The notes beneath the pieces were generated by a model. That model worked only from the letters and a program-made list of their open reading frames with translations, had not been told where the DNA came from and made no database searches. DNA of 45,379 nucleotides from a virus. Below, in pieces: positions 30,227-39,117 of this stretch (position 1 is the stretch's first letter; every line of letters starts with the position of its first letter). The translations under genes were made by a program, and so were the position numbers. The stretch is taken from the IMG/VR virus record IMGVR_UViG_3300035703_000156, positions 1-45,379 of that record, one strand, 5' to 3'.

Positions 30227-30395
30227 CGAGCGCCGTGGCTACGTGATGCGGAACCTGCCCGACCGCGTCAAGGCTGTCGACGAGCAGCTCGCCCGCCTCG
30301 GCCACCGGGTTGCCCCTGAGGCAGCGGTCAAGGCTCCCGCGCCCGAGCGCGCAGCCCAGCCCAAGCCGACGCGGGGGCGTAAGGCCGGCGCATGA
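30192..30395 (+). CDS. small head-region protein
   Basis: The protein has 67 aa. It has the pattern IDALLDERRGYVMRNLPDRVKAVDEQLARLG (in part), a short helical pair common next to capsid and connector genes in actinophages, then a Pro/Lys-rich tail. It overlaps the glycosyltransferase by 35 bp and the connector by ATGA. Function unknown. Confidence 0.6.
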   Translation: MSAQAQIDALLDERRGYVMRNLPDRVKAVDEQLARLGHRVAPEAAVKAPAPERAAQPKPTRGRKAGA

Positions 30396-30976
30396 GCCTC
30401 GTCACGACGTCCGAGCTGGCGTCCTTCACCCAGCTCACCATCCCCGCGGGGACGGTGACGACTCAGGCCCAGGCCGCGTGTGACCGTGCGACGGCGCTCG
30501 TGCGCGCCTACTGTCGGCGCAAGATCACCCAGACGACCGAGACCGTGACCGTGACCCTCACGTCGAGCATGGACTACGTCGTCCGCGGGCTCGTCGACCG
30601 TCATCTCCTGGACACGATCCTCCTGCCCATGACGCCGGTCATCTCGATCACGTCCATCACCATCGGCGGCGAGGTCGTCGTCGGCTACACCCTGCGCGCG
30701 GACGGTTCGATCCTCCTGCCGCGCGGCTACCCCAACGGCACCACGGCCACGGTCGTCTACGTCTCGGGCTACCCCGCGACCGACTACCGCGTCGAGGCCG
30801 CTCGCGCCGTGGCCGTCCGCATCGCCGCGCGCCTGTGGACTAACCCCGACAGCCGCACGTCCTACACCGGCCCCGAGGCGCTCAACTACCAGAGCACCCC
30901 CGACCTCGTGCGCCTCCTCACCGCCGACGAGCGCGCCATGCTCCAGCCCCTCGTCCGCATGGACGCGGTCGGCTGA
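30392..30976 (+). CDS. head-tail connector (adaptor) protein
   Basis: The protein has 194 aa. Mixed layout with an N-terminal helix set, a beta insert (TVTVTLTSSMDYVV, ISITSITIGGEVVVGY) and C-terminal helices (AARAVAVRIAARLW, ADERAMLQPLVR) follows the HK97 gp6/SPP1 gp15 adaptor class. It lies right after the head genes and overlaps its neighbours by ATGA and TGATG. Confidence 0.7.
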   Translation: MSLVTTSELASFTQLTIPAGTVTTQAQAACDRATALVRAYCRRKITQTTETVTVTLTSSMDYVVRGLVDRHLLDTILLPMTPVISITSITIGGEVVVGYTLRADGSILLPRGYPNGTTATVVYVSGYPATDYRVEAARAVAVRIAARLWTNPDSRTSYTGPEALNYQSTPDLVRLLTADERAMLQPLVRMDAVG

Positions 30977-31419
30977 TGTTCCGCGTCGACACCTCAGACC
31001 TCGACGCGGGCGTCGCACAACTAGAGGAGAAGCTCGACCGGGTCGCTAAGGCGTGCTCGGATATGACGCCCCTGTGGGGCAAGGTCGGCGAGCTGTTCGC
31101 CGCGCATCAGCGCGACGTGTTCTCGTCGGGATATAACTGGGAGCCCTTGGATCAGGCAACGATCCTCAAGAAGGGAAGCGCCCAGGTCCTCGTCGAGACG
31201 GGCCGCCTCATGCAGGCCGCCACCTCGGCAACGCCGGTGGAGTCCAATCGGCTCTATGCCAAGTTTGGCCTTACCCACAGTCAGGTCCCCTACGCGCATT
31301 GGCACGCCCGAGGCGCCGGTGTCCCGCAGCGCGAGCCCGTGCCGGACCTGCCGCCCACGGTGCGACGTCAATGGCTAGAGGCCATCTCTGAGCGGGTCCG
31401 AGAGGAGCTGGCGCGATGA
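30976..31419 (+). CDS. virion morphogenesis protein (P2 gpS/Mu gpG-like)
   Basis: The protein has 147 aa. The pattern W-x-PL-x3-T-x2-KG (WEPLDQATILKKG), LVETGRLMQA and HWHARGAGVPQREPV matches the phage virion morphogenesis family used in tail completion by contractile-tailed phages. It overlaps both neighbours. The assignment agrees with the sheath gene downstream. Confidence 0.78.
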   Translation: MFRVDTSDLDAGVAQLEEKLDRVAKACSDMTPLWGKVGELFAAHQRDVFSSGYNWEPLDQATILKKGSAQVLVETGRLMQAATSATPVESNRLYAKFGLTHSQVPYAHWHARGAGVPQREPVPDLPPTVRRQWLEAISERVREELAR

Positions 31420-32006
31420 GAGGTCACGAGTACGTCCGCGCCCAGATTCGCACCCACCTCCAGGCCACGGTCCCCGGCCGACTCGCGGCGGTCAAGGCCG
31501 CCCTCACGGCGACCACGCCACCTAATCCGGCGTCCTACTCACTGGCCGACCGCCTGCCCGTTGACCCCAATCTCTACCCCGCGATCCTGATTACCTCGAC
31601 CGCGGCGCCAACGATCCGTAAGCAGTCCGTCTACGCGGCGGGCGATTCGGCTGACTTCGTCGTCACCTATGACGTCCGCGTCGTCGTGGCCTGCCGCACC
31701 GACGTCGCCGGCGGCGATGAGGCTGCCAGCGTCGACCGCGACCGCCTCCTCCTAGCGGTGCGCGAGTCCCTGCTCGGGCGAGCCAATCTCCCGAGCGACA
31801 TGGAGATCAGCACCGCCGACCTCGCCGAGGACACCGGCGCGGCCACTCAGGACCTACGCGGCCGTCCGCTATCGGCAGGTCAGATCACGTTTCGCGCGGC
31901 CCTCATGGAGACGCTCGCGCCATCCCCAGTCCCCGACGCCCTAGAGGAGTCGGAGGTCGATGTCGTCGGCAACACCCGCGACACCGACGACATCACCCCC
32001 AACTAG
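31416..32006 (+). CDS. putative tail terminator/completion protein
   Basis: The protein has 196 aa. N-terminal helices, then a beta strand set (YPAILITSTAAPTI, VTYDVRVVVACRTD) resemble the small fold of tail terminators. Position between the morphogenesis protein and the sheath supports this. The C-terminal 30 residues are acidic. ATGA overlap at the start. Confidence 0.6.
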   Translation: MRGHEYVRAQIRTHLQATVPGRLAAVKAALTATTPPNPASYSLADRLPVDPNLYPAILITSTAAPTIRKQSVYAAGDSADFVVTYDVRVVVACRTDVAGGDEAASVDRDRLLLAVRESLLGRANLPSDMEISTADLAEDTGAATQDLRGRPLSAGQITFRAALMETLAPSPVPDALEESEVDVVGNTRDTDDITPN

Positions 32007-32024
32007 CCCGAGGAGTCGCTCCGC

Positions 32025-32165
32025 ATGAGCCGAGTCTCGCGCGCCGAGGTCGCCCTCGGTGCTCCCCCTGTTGTCGAGGACGTCCCCGACGTCATCGAGC
32101 CCCCCAAGCCTGCGCCGGTCAAGGCCAAGGCTAAGCCCACCGAGTCCGAGGAGCGCCCCGCATGA
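32025..32165 (+). CDS. small Pro/Lys-rich protein before the sheath
   Basis: The protein has 46 aa (MSRVSRAEVALGAPP at its start, then an acidic and a Lys/Pro-rich tail). AGGAGTCGCTCCGC precedes the ATG, and its TGA overlaps the sheath ATG. Not recognised; disordered by composition. Confidence 0.5.
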   Translation: MSRVSRAEVALGAPPVVEDVPDVIEPPKPAPVKAKAKPTESEERPA

Positions 32166-33535
32166 GCGACCGCGTCTCAGTAGTTGTCAACACATCGCCG
32201 TCGTCACCTCCCACAGCGGGCCCGGTGTCGGGGCGGTACTTCATCGTCGGTCAGACCCAGAAGGGCTCGACCACGCCGACCATTATTCGGTCGATGCGCG
32301 AATACATCGCCGAGTTCGGCAGCCGCACCGTCGGCCCGGCCATGTATGACGCCGCCGAGCTGGCGCTGCGCTCCGGCGTGGCCGAGCTCGTCGTCACCCG
32401 CGCCACCGGCCCGGCACCCGTCCGCGCCAGCGTCAGCATCGACACCGGCAAGATCGTCGTCACCGCTAAGGACTTCGGCGCCTTCGCTAACGCCTTCACC
32501 GCCGAGTGGGTCGACGCCACCGAGTCCCTCGTCGTCGTCACCGACGTCGGCACCGAGACCTACTCGGGCGCTACGGCGGCGGCCTTGATCGCGGCGGCTA
32601 ACGCCTCGACGACGATCACGGTCACGTCCTCCGGCACTCTGCCGTCAAGCGACCAGGCCGCGGCCAATCTGACGAGCGGCACCGACGACTACTCTAACGT
32701 CGTCTGGGCGACTACCCTCGCGACGATCACGCCCGACCTGGGCCCCGGCGCCATCGCCACCCCCGGCATTGCTCACGGTGCGTCAGGCGCGGCCCTCGCG
32801 GCGCACGCCTCGACTAATGACCGCCTTGCACTCCTGACCGTGGCGTCCGGCTCGGCGCTGAGCGCCGCGACCTCGGCCGCTGCGACGATCCGCGGATACA
32901 CGGGCAGCACACACGCCGCTTTCGTGTGGCCGCACGTCACCGTCCCCGACGGCACCGGAGCCCAGCGCCTCGTCGATCCGACCGCCTTTGCCGCTGGCCT
33001 GCGGGCTCGAGCCCACGCTGTCGGCATCGGAGAGTCAGCGCTCGCCGAGCGCTACGCCCGCCAGGTCGTCGACGTCGCCCCGGAGATCGCCGTCACCTCG
33101 GCTAACTGGAGCACCGCTAACGCGGCCCGCATCAGCGTCGTCCGCACGGTCGCCGGCGTGACCCGTCTGTACTCGTGGCAGACCGTCCAAGCGGCTAAAG
33201 CTAACCTCCTGCCCGCGCAGTACCGGGACATGGTGAACGCCCTCGCCTACGGCGGCAGCGTGATCCTTGAGTCCTACGTCGGTCAGCCCGGCACCGCTGC
33301 CACCTACTCAGCCGCCGCCGGTGAGCTCTCGGGCTTCCTGTCCGGCTTCTCGGCCTACCTCCAGCCGCGCATCTCGGGCGGCGTCCAGGTCGATCCCGGC
33401 TACGTCGTCTCCGTCACCGGCGGCGCCGACCCGGCCGACAACCGCATCAGCGCCGACGTGTCCGTCCGATTCGCAGAGTCGGTCGAATTCGTCGACTTCA
33501 CCATCGCCGTCGGCGACGCTAACGCCGTCATCTAA
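32162..33535 (+). CDS. tail sheath protein
   Basis: The protein has 457 aa and is the contractile sheath subunit. An N-terminal beta part (RVSVVVNTSPS, FIVGQTQKGST) is followed by an inserted domain (about 90-180), then the sheath core with AHAVGIGESALAERY, a subtilisin-like half, and the C-terminal SVRFAESVEFVDFTIAV strand that links subunits. Presence of a sheath makes the middle phage a myovirus-type. It is followed by the tube gene 13 bp later, as expected. Confidence 0.85.
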   Translation: MSDRVSVVVNTSPSSPPTAGPVSGRYFIVGQTQKGSTTPTIIRSMREYIAEFGSRTVGPAMYDAAELALRSGVAELVVTRATGPAPVRASVSIDTGKIVVTAKDFGAFANAFTAEWVDATESLVVVTDVGTETYSGATAAALIAAANASTTITVTSSGTLPSSDQAAANLTSGTDDYSNVVWATTLATITPDLGPGAIATPGIAHGASGAALAAHASTNDRLALLTVASGSALSAATSAAATIRGYTGSTHAAFVWPHVTVPDGTGAQRLVDPTAFAAGLRARAHAVGIGESALAERYARQVVDVAPEIAVTSANWSTANAARISVVRTVAGVTRLYSWQTVQAAKANLLPAQYRDMVNALAYGGSVILESYVGQPGTAATYSAAAGELSGFLSGFSAYLQPRISGGVQVDPGYVVSVTGGADPADNRISADVSVRFAESVEFVDFTIAVGDANAVI

Positions 33536-33548
33536 GGAGTAGACACAC

Positions 33549-33962
33549 ATGGCTAACTACGTTTCCAAGAGTCGCCGGAAGGTGACGGTCTCGTCCATGC
33601 CTGGCGTGTGGATGACGGCGTCCGATCCGTCGGCGTCGCGCACTAACCAGATGCGCCGCCGTGGCGCGGGCGAGAACATGGAGGTCATCACCTCCCGTCT
33701 CACCTGGGAGTCGATCACGCTGACCCGCATGTGGGACGCCGACACCGACGAGACGGTGTGGTCGGAGCTCAATCGCGGCAACGCCTACAACGATTCCACC
33801 ATCACCTTTACCGATCTCGACTCCGACGGTGTGCCCGTCGGCTCCCCCGACGCCTACGCCGGGTGTGCCGTGGAGTCCTTCACCCGCACCGGCTCAGACG
33901 CTAACGCCGACGACGAGATCGTCGAGCTCACCGTCGTGTGGTCAGTCCCTAGGAAGGGCTGA
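33549..33962 (+). CDS. tail tube protein
   Basis: The protein has 137 aa. Mostly beta with MEVITSRLTWESITLTRMWD and VELTVVWSVPRKG, consistent with the two-layer barrel of myophage tube proteins. It sits directly after the sheath and before the assembly chaperone. AAGGAGTAGACACAC precedes the ATG. Confidence 0.82.
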   Translation: MANYVSKSRRKVTVSSMPGVWMTASDPSASRTNQMRRRGAGENMEVITSRLTWESITLTRMWDADTDETVWSELNRGNAYNDSTITFTDLDSDGVPVGSPDAYAGCAVESFTRTGSDANADDEIVELTVVWSVPRKG

Positions 33963-33965
33963 CCC

Positions 33966-34400
33966 ATGAGCATCGGGGAGGAGATACGCCGTGAGATCGC
34001 CGCACGGCAACAGCGCACCGTAGAGATCACGCATCCCGAGGTGCTCCAGTATCGGATCACCTACCGCGTACCCACGGATCGCAGCGAGGTCGCTGCCATC
34101 TTCAAGCGCGCCGAGATGAATAAGAAGGAGGCGGGCCTAGCCGATGCGGCCGTGCTCGCCCTGTGTTGCCTGGAGATCAAGCGCAACGGCGTTACCGTCG
34201 TCGACGACGAGGGTAACCCGCTCACGTTCCGCGATAAGCAGCTCCAGGACTGGGTCGGCGCCTCGTCGTCCCGCGATGCTGCCCGAGCCCTGTACGGCTC
34301 GGACGGCTACGTCACCACCGTCGCCGGTCGCCTCCTAGAGGAGGCCGGGTACGGCAAGGACGACGAGGTCATCGTCGAGGACCCTACGTCGCAGAGCTGA
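33966..34400 (+). CDS. tail assembly chaperone (G)
   Basis: The protein has 144 aa. Predicted helical layout (AIFKRAEMNKKEAGLADAAVLALCC in part) after the tube gene and before the tape measure fits the G-type tail assembly chaperone. A second reading frame, -1 to this one, is open before its stop and continues to 34558 without any start codon of its own, so a -1 frameshifted G-T product is expected (see next entry). Confidence 0.78.
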   Translation: MSIGEEIRREIAARQQRTVEITHPEVLQYRITYRVPTDRSEVAAIFKRAEMNKKEAGLADAAVLALCCLEIKRNGVTVVDDEGNPLTFRDKQLQDWVGASSSRDAARALYGSDGYVTTVAGRLLEEAGYGKDDEVIVEDPTSQS

Positions 34401-34558
34401 GTCGACACCCCGTCGTCGTCACAGCTCAGAGATTCGCAGCGGGTGGCCTCGGGTCGGTTTGGGATGTTCTAGACCGACCCGAGGCAGACCTGCCCCTCAT
34501 CATCGCTCTGACCGTCGCGCGCTCGCGTGACGTCGAGGAGCAAAACCGCAAGACCTAG
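34388..34558 (+). CDS. tail assembly chaperone T extension, via predicted -1 frameshift
   Basis: The frame -1 relative to the chaperone runs in-phase through its stop and reads ELSRHPVVVTAQRFAAGG..VWDVLDRPEADLPL, ending NRKT at TAG 34556-34558. There is no ATG, GTG or TTG in this frame in the visible part, so it needs ribosomal slippage. The length (about 53 residues past the stop) and charge pattern suit a T domain that binds the tape measure. No classic X-XXY-YYZ heptamer is present; GAC-CCT near 34379 could slip at the CCC. The start given is approximate. Confidence 0.65.
   Translation, partial: VAELSRHPVVVTAQRFAAGGLGSVWDVLDRPEADLPLIIALTVARSRDVEEQNRKT
34447..34484 (+). other. 12 bp perfect hairpin inside the T frame
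   Basis: CCTCGGGTCGGT (34447-34458) pairs perfectly with ACCGACCCGAGG (34473-34484) across a 14-base loop. It begins 47 bases after the chaperone stop. It could affect ribosome movement at the frameshift or be an mRNA stability element between chaperone and tape measure. Confidence 0.6.
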
Positions 34559-34574
34559 CGCGAGGAGGTGAGTC

Positions 34575-37013
34575 ATGGCCGAGGAGGAGCTCGTAGTCAA
34601 GCTCACCCTTCAGGATGAGCTCTCGCGCCAGGCCGCCGCCGCTAAGAAGTCGGTGACGTCGCTAGAGCGCGAGCTGGAGAAGGCGCGCCAGGCCGTCGAG
34701 GCCGGGGGCGATCCCGCGCTCTACAAGGGACTAGAGGCCAAGCTCGACGAGGAGCGACGCGCGTGGGCTCGCCTAGAGGCTCAGCGCCGCAAGGCTGGCG
34801 CCGACGTCCGCAGGGTCGAGAAGGAGACCACCCAGGCCGCGTCCAAGATGGGCGGCGCCTGGAAGCGTCTCCAGGGTGTGTTCAAGAATCCCCTCTTTAC
34901 CGCGGCCACCGTCGCCGGCGTGACCCTATTCGGCAAGCGCGCCGTCGAGGCGTTCGCCCAAGCCGAGCAATCCCAGCTCAAACTCGTCGAGGCTTATCGC
35001 AAGTTTGACGCCATCGGCGACGTCCCCATTGAGTCGATGCGCGCTTTGGCGTCTGAGCTGCAATCCCTCACCGGCACCGACGACGACCTCCTCGCCGCCG
35101 CCGCTGGCACTCTGGCGCGCTTTGAGCTCACCGGCACAGCGATCCAACAGCTCCTCCCGCTCGTGAATGACTTCGCCGTCCTGACGGGCCGCGACGTCGT
35201 CGAGGCGTCAGAGTCCATTGGCAAGGCCTTTATGGGCAACGCTCGCGCGCTCAAGGAGCTCGGCATCGACTTCGTCCGCACGGGTGATCGCGGCAAGGAC
35301 CTAGAGACCATTATGGCCGCGCTAGAGGCCAAGGCGGGCGGCGCCGGTGAAGCGTTCGGCGAGACCGCCGCCGGTGGACTGGCCCGCGCCCAGGCCGCAT
35401 TCAGCGACATGCAGGAGGAGATCGGCGGGACGCTCGTGCCCGCGCTCACCGCCATGCTGCGCGTCGTTGAGCCTGTCGCAAAGGCATTCCAGGGATTGTC
35501 CGATCCCGTCAAGTCATTTGTCAGCGTCATCGGTTTCCTCGGCGCCGCTTTGCTCGTCGTCGGCCCTCGCCTCGCCATGATGGGCGTGACCCTGACAGGT
35601 ATCCGCGCTAAGGCGACGTCCGCGGCTGCGGCTATGGCCACCTTCGGCGCGCGATCCAAGGCCGCCGCTGTCGGCATGTTTGCCCTAGGAGCTGCCGCTG
35701 TCGCAGCGGGCTCGGCTAACGGTGGGCAGGGTCTCCGCATCCCAGGTCTGGACGACACTAACGAGTCCCTGCGCGAGCTCATCAAGCCTGGCCTCGCGGG
35801 CTCGGTGAATAACTTCTTCGTCGGATTGGGCGATGCGATCGCGTTTGGGTCTATTGACACACGCCTAGAGCAGGCCGGTCGTGCAATGACGGACTTTGAT
35901 GCGGCCGTGGTCAATCTTGTCGCCGAGGGCAAGGTTGACGAGGCGTCGACCCAGGTCGCCGCACTCGTCAAGCAGTCCTCAGAGTGGGGCGCCACCACGA
36001 ACGACGTCATCTCAATCCTGCCTGGCCTAGATCGTGCCCTCCAGTCAAGCGGGCTCCGCTTGGATCGGATGGGCAACATCGTGGAGCAGGGCGAGACCGT
36101 CATGGAGGGTCTCGCGCGTCAAGCGCTAGAAACCGCTGACGCGATCAAGCGCCAAGAGCGGGTCCTCGGCACCTACCGCTCTAGCCTCTACTCCTCCAGC
36201 GCCGCCGCGTCGGCGCTCAAGGTTGCCAACCAGGGCGCCGCCGACGCGACTGACCGTCTCACTGGCGGTCTCGCTGACCTGTCCTCGGAGATCAGCCGCC
36301 AAGAGGCGCTCGCCGCGTACAAGACAGCGCTCGACACCTTCATCGCTGAGCCGTCTAACGAGACTGCGCTCGCGCTTTCCTCGGCCATGACCTCTGCCGC
36401 GACGTCTATCGAGGAGCCGGGTGAGCGGGCCAAGTTCACTAAGCAGGCCATCGACGACATCCGCACCGCTGCCACAGATGCCGGGATGAAACTCAACCCC
36501 GAGCTCGACAAGGGCCTCCTGCGTGCTCGTGGACAGGCCGTGCTCCTTCAGACTCAGATCGACCGCGCCGTCCGCGCCCGCGTCGTGGACATCACGCTCC
36601 GCTTCTCTGACTCCCGCACCACCTACGGCGGCCAGGGCGACGGCCCCCGCCACGGCGGCTACACCGACGGGTGGATCACTAAGGGATCGGGCGGTCCCAC
36701 GTCCGATCTCGCCCCCATCTGGGCGTCTCGCGGCGAGTACGTCCTGCGCGCTGGTGCTGCCGCTGCCCTGCGCGCCGCCATCGGCGACACCGGCATGTAT
36801 GCGCTCAATCACGCCGACCGCTCGATGCCTGCCTTCCTAGATTCCCCCGTGCCCCCCATCGTCTCCGGCGGTGGCTCCGAGCCTGCGCTCGTGGGCGCGG
36901 GGGCTCCTGTTATCAACATCGGCGAGATCAAGGCCGACAGCGGCATTGACGTACAGTCCGAGGTCCTGTGGGCGTTGCGTCGCGCTGACCGAATCAAGCG
37001 GGAGCGGTCTTGA
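34575..37013 (+). CDS. tail tape measure protein, myovirus
   Basis: The protein has 812 aa. The N-terminal coiled coil (LEKARQAVEAG and following) leads to hydrophobic segments near 100-118 and 313-340 and an Ala-rich stretch (about 365-380). The C-terminal part (about 581-645, then 680-750) resembles that of the tape measure at 90-1991 (YKTALDTFIAEPSNET against YKDALKEFIADPSAAT). AGGAGGTGAGTC precedes the ATG. Measured against length, its tail should be longer than the first phage's. Confidence 0.9.
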   Translation: MAEEELVVKLTLQDELSRQAAAAKKSVTSLERELEKARQAVEAGGDPALYKGLEAKLDEERRAWARLEAQRRKAGADVRRVEKETTQAASKMGGAWKRLQGVFKNPLFTAATVAGVTLFGKRAVEAFAQAEQSQLKLVEAYRKFDAIGDVPIESMRALASELQSLTGTDDDLLAAAAGTLARFELTGTAIQQLLPLVNDFAVLTGRDVVEASESIGKAFMGNARALKELGIDFVRTGDRGKDLETIMAALEAKAGGAGEAFGETAAGGLARAQAAFSDMQEEIGGTLVPALTAMLRVVEPVAKAFQGLSDPVKSFVSVIGFLGAALLVVGPRLAMMGVTLTGIRAKATSAAAAMATFGARSKAAAVGMFALGAAAVAAGSANGGQGLRIPGLDDTNESLRELIKPGLAGSVNNFFVGLGDAIAFGSIDTRLEQAGRAMTDFDAAVVNLVAEGKVDEASTQVAALVKQSSEWGATTNDVISILPGLDRALQSSGLRLDRMGNIVEQGETVMEGLARQALETADAIKRQERVLGTYRSSLYSSSAAASALKVANQGAADATDRLTGGLADLSSEISRQEALAAYKTALDTFIAEPSNETALALSSAMTSAATSIEEPGERAKFTKQAIDDIRTAATDAGMKLNPELDKGLLRARGQAVLLQTQIDRAVRARVVDITLRFSDSRTTYGGQGDGPRHGGYTDGWITKGSGGPTSDLAPIWASRGEYVLRAGAAAALRAAIGDTGMYALNHADRSMPAFLDSPVPPIVSGGGSEPALVGAGAPVINIGEIKADSGIDVQSEVLWALRRADRIKRERS

Positions 37014-37489
37014 CCACCACCGTCCGCGTCCCCGGCTACGCCTCCGAGGTCACACGCCAGGTCCGCATCTCCGCGCCTGTCATCGGCGAGGTCGTCCTAC
37101 CGTGGTGGCCGGATGAGATCGCCGGCGGCAACCTCGCGGGCATCTACGAGACCCAGGACCGCCCCGGCCGCACTCCGCTCCTCCTGCGCTCCGGCGACCC
37201 GCTCGGGGAGCTGCGGATCGGGTGCATCGTGGCGACCAATAACCCCGAGCAGCCCGGCAACGTAGGCCAGGTCCTCGGCGCCTTGCGCCGGATGGCCGTG
37301 GTCAAGAAGCCGGTGACGATCAAACTCGCCAGCCGCTCAGGCCGCTATCGCATCACCGACCTCGGCATCACCGAGCTCGACTGGGATAGCACCGGCCAGC
37401 CGTCCCAGGCCGAGGTGTCGATCACGATGACCGCGGCGTCCGATGCCGTCGTGCCCGTGGGACCAATCAAGAGGAAGCCTCGCCGATGA
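37010..37489 (+). CDS. baseplate/tail protein (gpU-region)
   Basis: The protein has 159 aa and starts with TTG overlapping the tape-measure TGA (TTGA). Beta-rich with VRISAPVIGEVVLPWWPDEI and LASRSGRYRITDLGITELDWD. Position between tape measure and hub protein suggests the role of P2 gpU or T4-type hub connector; no clear family motif is seen. Confidence 0.5.
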   Translation: MTTTVRVPGYASEVTRQVRISAPVIGEVVLPWWPDEIAGGNLAGIYETQDRPGRTPLLLRSGDPLGELRIGCIVATNNPEQPGNVGQVLGALRRMAVVKKPVTIKLASRSGRYRITDLGITELDWDSTGQPSQAEVSITMTAASDAVVPVGPIKRKPRR

Positions 37490-37662
37490 GTGCCGCCTTC
37501 ACCGAGCCCAGCCCCGACGGCGTCCCCGCGCCTGAGCCCCCCGCAGGCCTGCCCGACTACGAGGCGCTGTCCCCCGCGCGTCGCTCCCCCCAGGTCCGCG
37601 AGGCTCAGCGTCTCGGCTCCCGCCGACCTGACCGTCTGCCTAAGTCCCCCTCGGACGCCTAA
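37486..37662 (+). CDS. small Pro-rich protein in the gpX position
   Basis: The protein has 58 aa, rich in Pro, Arg and Ser (PAPEPPAGLPDYEALSPARR). ATGA and TAATG overlaps couple it to both neighbours. In P2-like phages a LysM protein (gpX) stands here; no LysM pattern is present, so it may be a minimal replacement or a linker peptide. Confidence 0.5.
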   Translation: MSAAFTEPSPDGVPAPEPPAGLPDYEALSPARRSPQVREAQRLGSRRPDRLPKSPSDA

Positions 37663-38516
37663 TGGCCGAGCGCAAGCCCCGCGCCGACGTCGTCCGCATC
37701 GCAGGCAAGAAGGTCGCCGCTCAGCTCGCCGACGTCGTCACCGACATCAGCCTCGACTACGGCGTCGGCCAAGTTGCCGAGCTGTCGATCACGGCCGCCG
37801 ACCCCACGGGCCGCCTCGACAACTCTCCACTCGCCGCGCTCGGGACGACGGTCACCATGACCGACGACCCTGCCGGGTCCTGGGAGGTCGGCAGCATTGA
37901 CGCCGTCTACGGCGCCGGCATCACCTGGACTTATCGCAGCCGCTCCAAGCTTGCCAAGAATCTGCGGGTCACCTTCAAGATGGGCGCTGAGACTAAGGTC
38001 TCCCCGACTGAGTGGGTAACGCGCAAGGTCCGCGAGGCCGGTGGCAAGACAGTCGCCCAGCCGTCATCCAAGCGCGTCGCCATCGGCCAAGGTGGGAAGC
38101 AGGACCGCCAGTCAGTCCTCGACGTCATCGGCAACCTCGCCTCCGAGCTGGAGTGGGGCTGGGTCGAGCACGGGAACACTTTCTACTTTGGCGACCCCTA
38201 CTGGGCGCTGACCGGTGGCCCCAAGCTGCCGACGTGGCCGGTGACGTGGAAGACCAACGTCCGCAGCGACGCCCTAGCGATGTCGGTCAATCTGTCCGAC
38301 GACGACACCGAGACCCGCGGCAACCTTGACCTATCCCTTCCCAATGCCTACGGGCGGCGCCTGCGACCGTGGCACCGCGTCCAGCTCAAGGACGCCGGAC
38401 GCTACTCGGGCATATGGCTCGTCCAGTCGGTGTCCTACCGTGACGACGACTACTCCCCCGTAGACGTCTCGTGCTCGCTGCCGCGCAAGCCTGCCAAGAA
38501 GGGCGGCAGCACATGA
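37662..38516 (+). CDS. baseplate hub protein (late control gpD-like)
   Basis: The protein has 284 aa. It shows the hub layout: N-terminal barrel (VAQLADVVTDISLDYGVGQ in part), a middle domain with SVLDVIGNLASELEWGW, an RGNLDLSLPN strand and a C-terminal barrel with WHRVQLKDAGRYSGIWLV. It connects the tube to the spike. ATG 37662 overlaps the previous TAA. Confidence 0.8.
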   Translation: MAERKPRADVVRIAGKKVAAQLADVVTDISLDYGVGQVAELSITAADPTGRLDNSPLAALGTTVTMTDDPAGSWEVGSIDAVYGAGITWTYRSRSKLAKNLRVTFKMGAETKVSPTEWVTRKVREAGGKTVAQPSSKRVAIGQGGKQDRQSVLDVIGNLASELEWGWVEHGNTFYFGDPYWALTGGPKLPTWPVTWKTNVRSDALAMSVNLSDDDTETRGNLDLSLPNAYGRRLRPWHRVQLKDAGRYSGIWLVQSVSYRDDDYSPVDVSCSLPRKPAKKGGST

Positions 38517-38818
38517 GCCTCCGCTCCGGCTTTCACCGTGGCCTAGTCACCCGAGCCACCTCGGCCGGCGTCTATGTCCAGATGCCAGACCTGTACGGCA
38601 AGGCCGAGATCGGGCCGCTCGACTTCATCGGCCCCAAGCTGCGACGCCCTGCCCGCTCGACCGACTCCGCTAACGGGCCCGACCCGCACACTCACGGCCT
38701 GCCCCAGGTCGACAACGTCGCCGACCGCTTTGCCACCGGGGACCGTGTCCTCGTGGCCGATGTCGGCCCCGGCGACTGGGTCGTCCTCGGCCGCCTTGAG
38801 ACAGGAGCTAACGCATGA
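38513..38818 (+). CDS. baseplate spike/assembly protein (gpV/OB-fold-like)
   Basis: The protein has 101 aa, short for the family. An OB-like beta part (GLVTRATSAGVYVQMPDL) is followed by a PHTHG motif near 60 and GDRVLVADVGPGDWVVLGRL. The HxH could hold a metal ion at the spike tip. ATG 38513 overlaps the hub stop. Confidence 0.65.
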   Translation: MSLRSGFHRGLVTRATSAGVYVQMPDLYGKAEIGPLDFIGPKLRRPARSTDSANGPDPHTHGLPQVDNVADRFATGDRVLVADVGPGDWVVLGRLETGANA

Positions 38819-39117
38819 GCACGACGCTCGCGCATCCCTTCCGGCTTGATAGTGCCGGGAGCGTGGCGATCATCCCGCAGGGCGGGCAGCGTCACGCGCT
38901 GGAGGTCGTCCGGCACGTCGTGTCCTGCCGCCTCGGTGAGCGTCCCCTCGCCCCCGACTGGGGTCTCGCTGACCCCCTCGCGGACGGCGTGGATGAGTCC
39001 GACGTGCGCGCAGCGATTGACCTGTGCGAGCCCGACATCGTCGTCTCCGGCGTCACCTTGACGCCGCGTGACGGCACCGACCTAGACATCGTTATCGACG
39101 CCGCCTGGAGGGCATAG
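38815..39117 (+). CDS. baseplate wedge protein (gp25/gpW-like)
   Basis: The protein has 100 aa. The pattern of a short N-terminal strand, VRHVVSCRLGERPLAPDWG and VSGVTLTPRDGTDLDIVI follows the lysozyme-like gp25/gpW family. It lies between spike and gpJ, as in P2. Confidence 0.82.
   Translation: MSTTLAHPFRLDSAGSVAIIPQGGQRHALEVVRHVVSCRLGERPLAPDWGLADPLADGVDESDVRAAIDLCEPDIVVSGVTLTPRDGTDLDIVIDAAWRA

Noticed and set aside
34994-36103. Reverse frame of 369 codons opposite the tape measure
   Set aside because: Low-complexity Ser/Ala/Arg composition and complete overlap with an intact tape measure gene.
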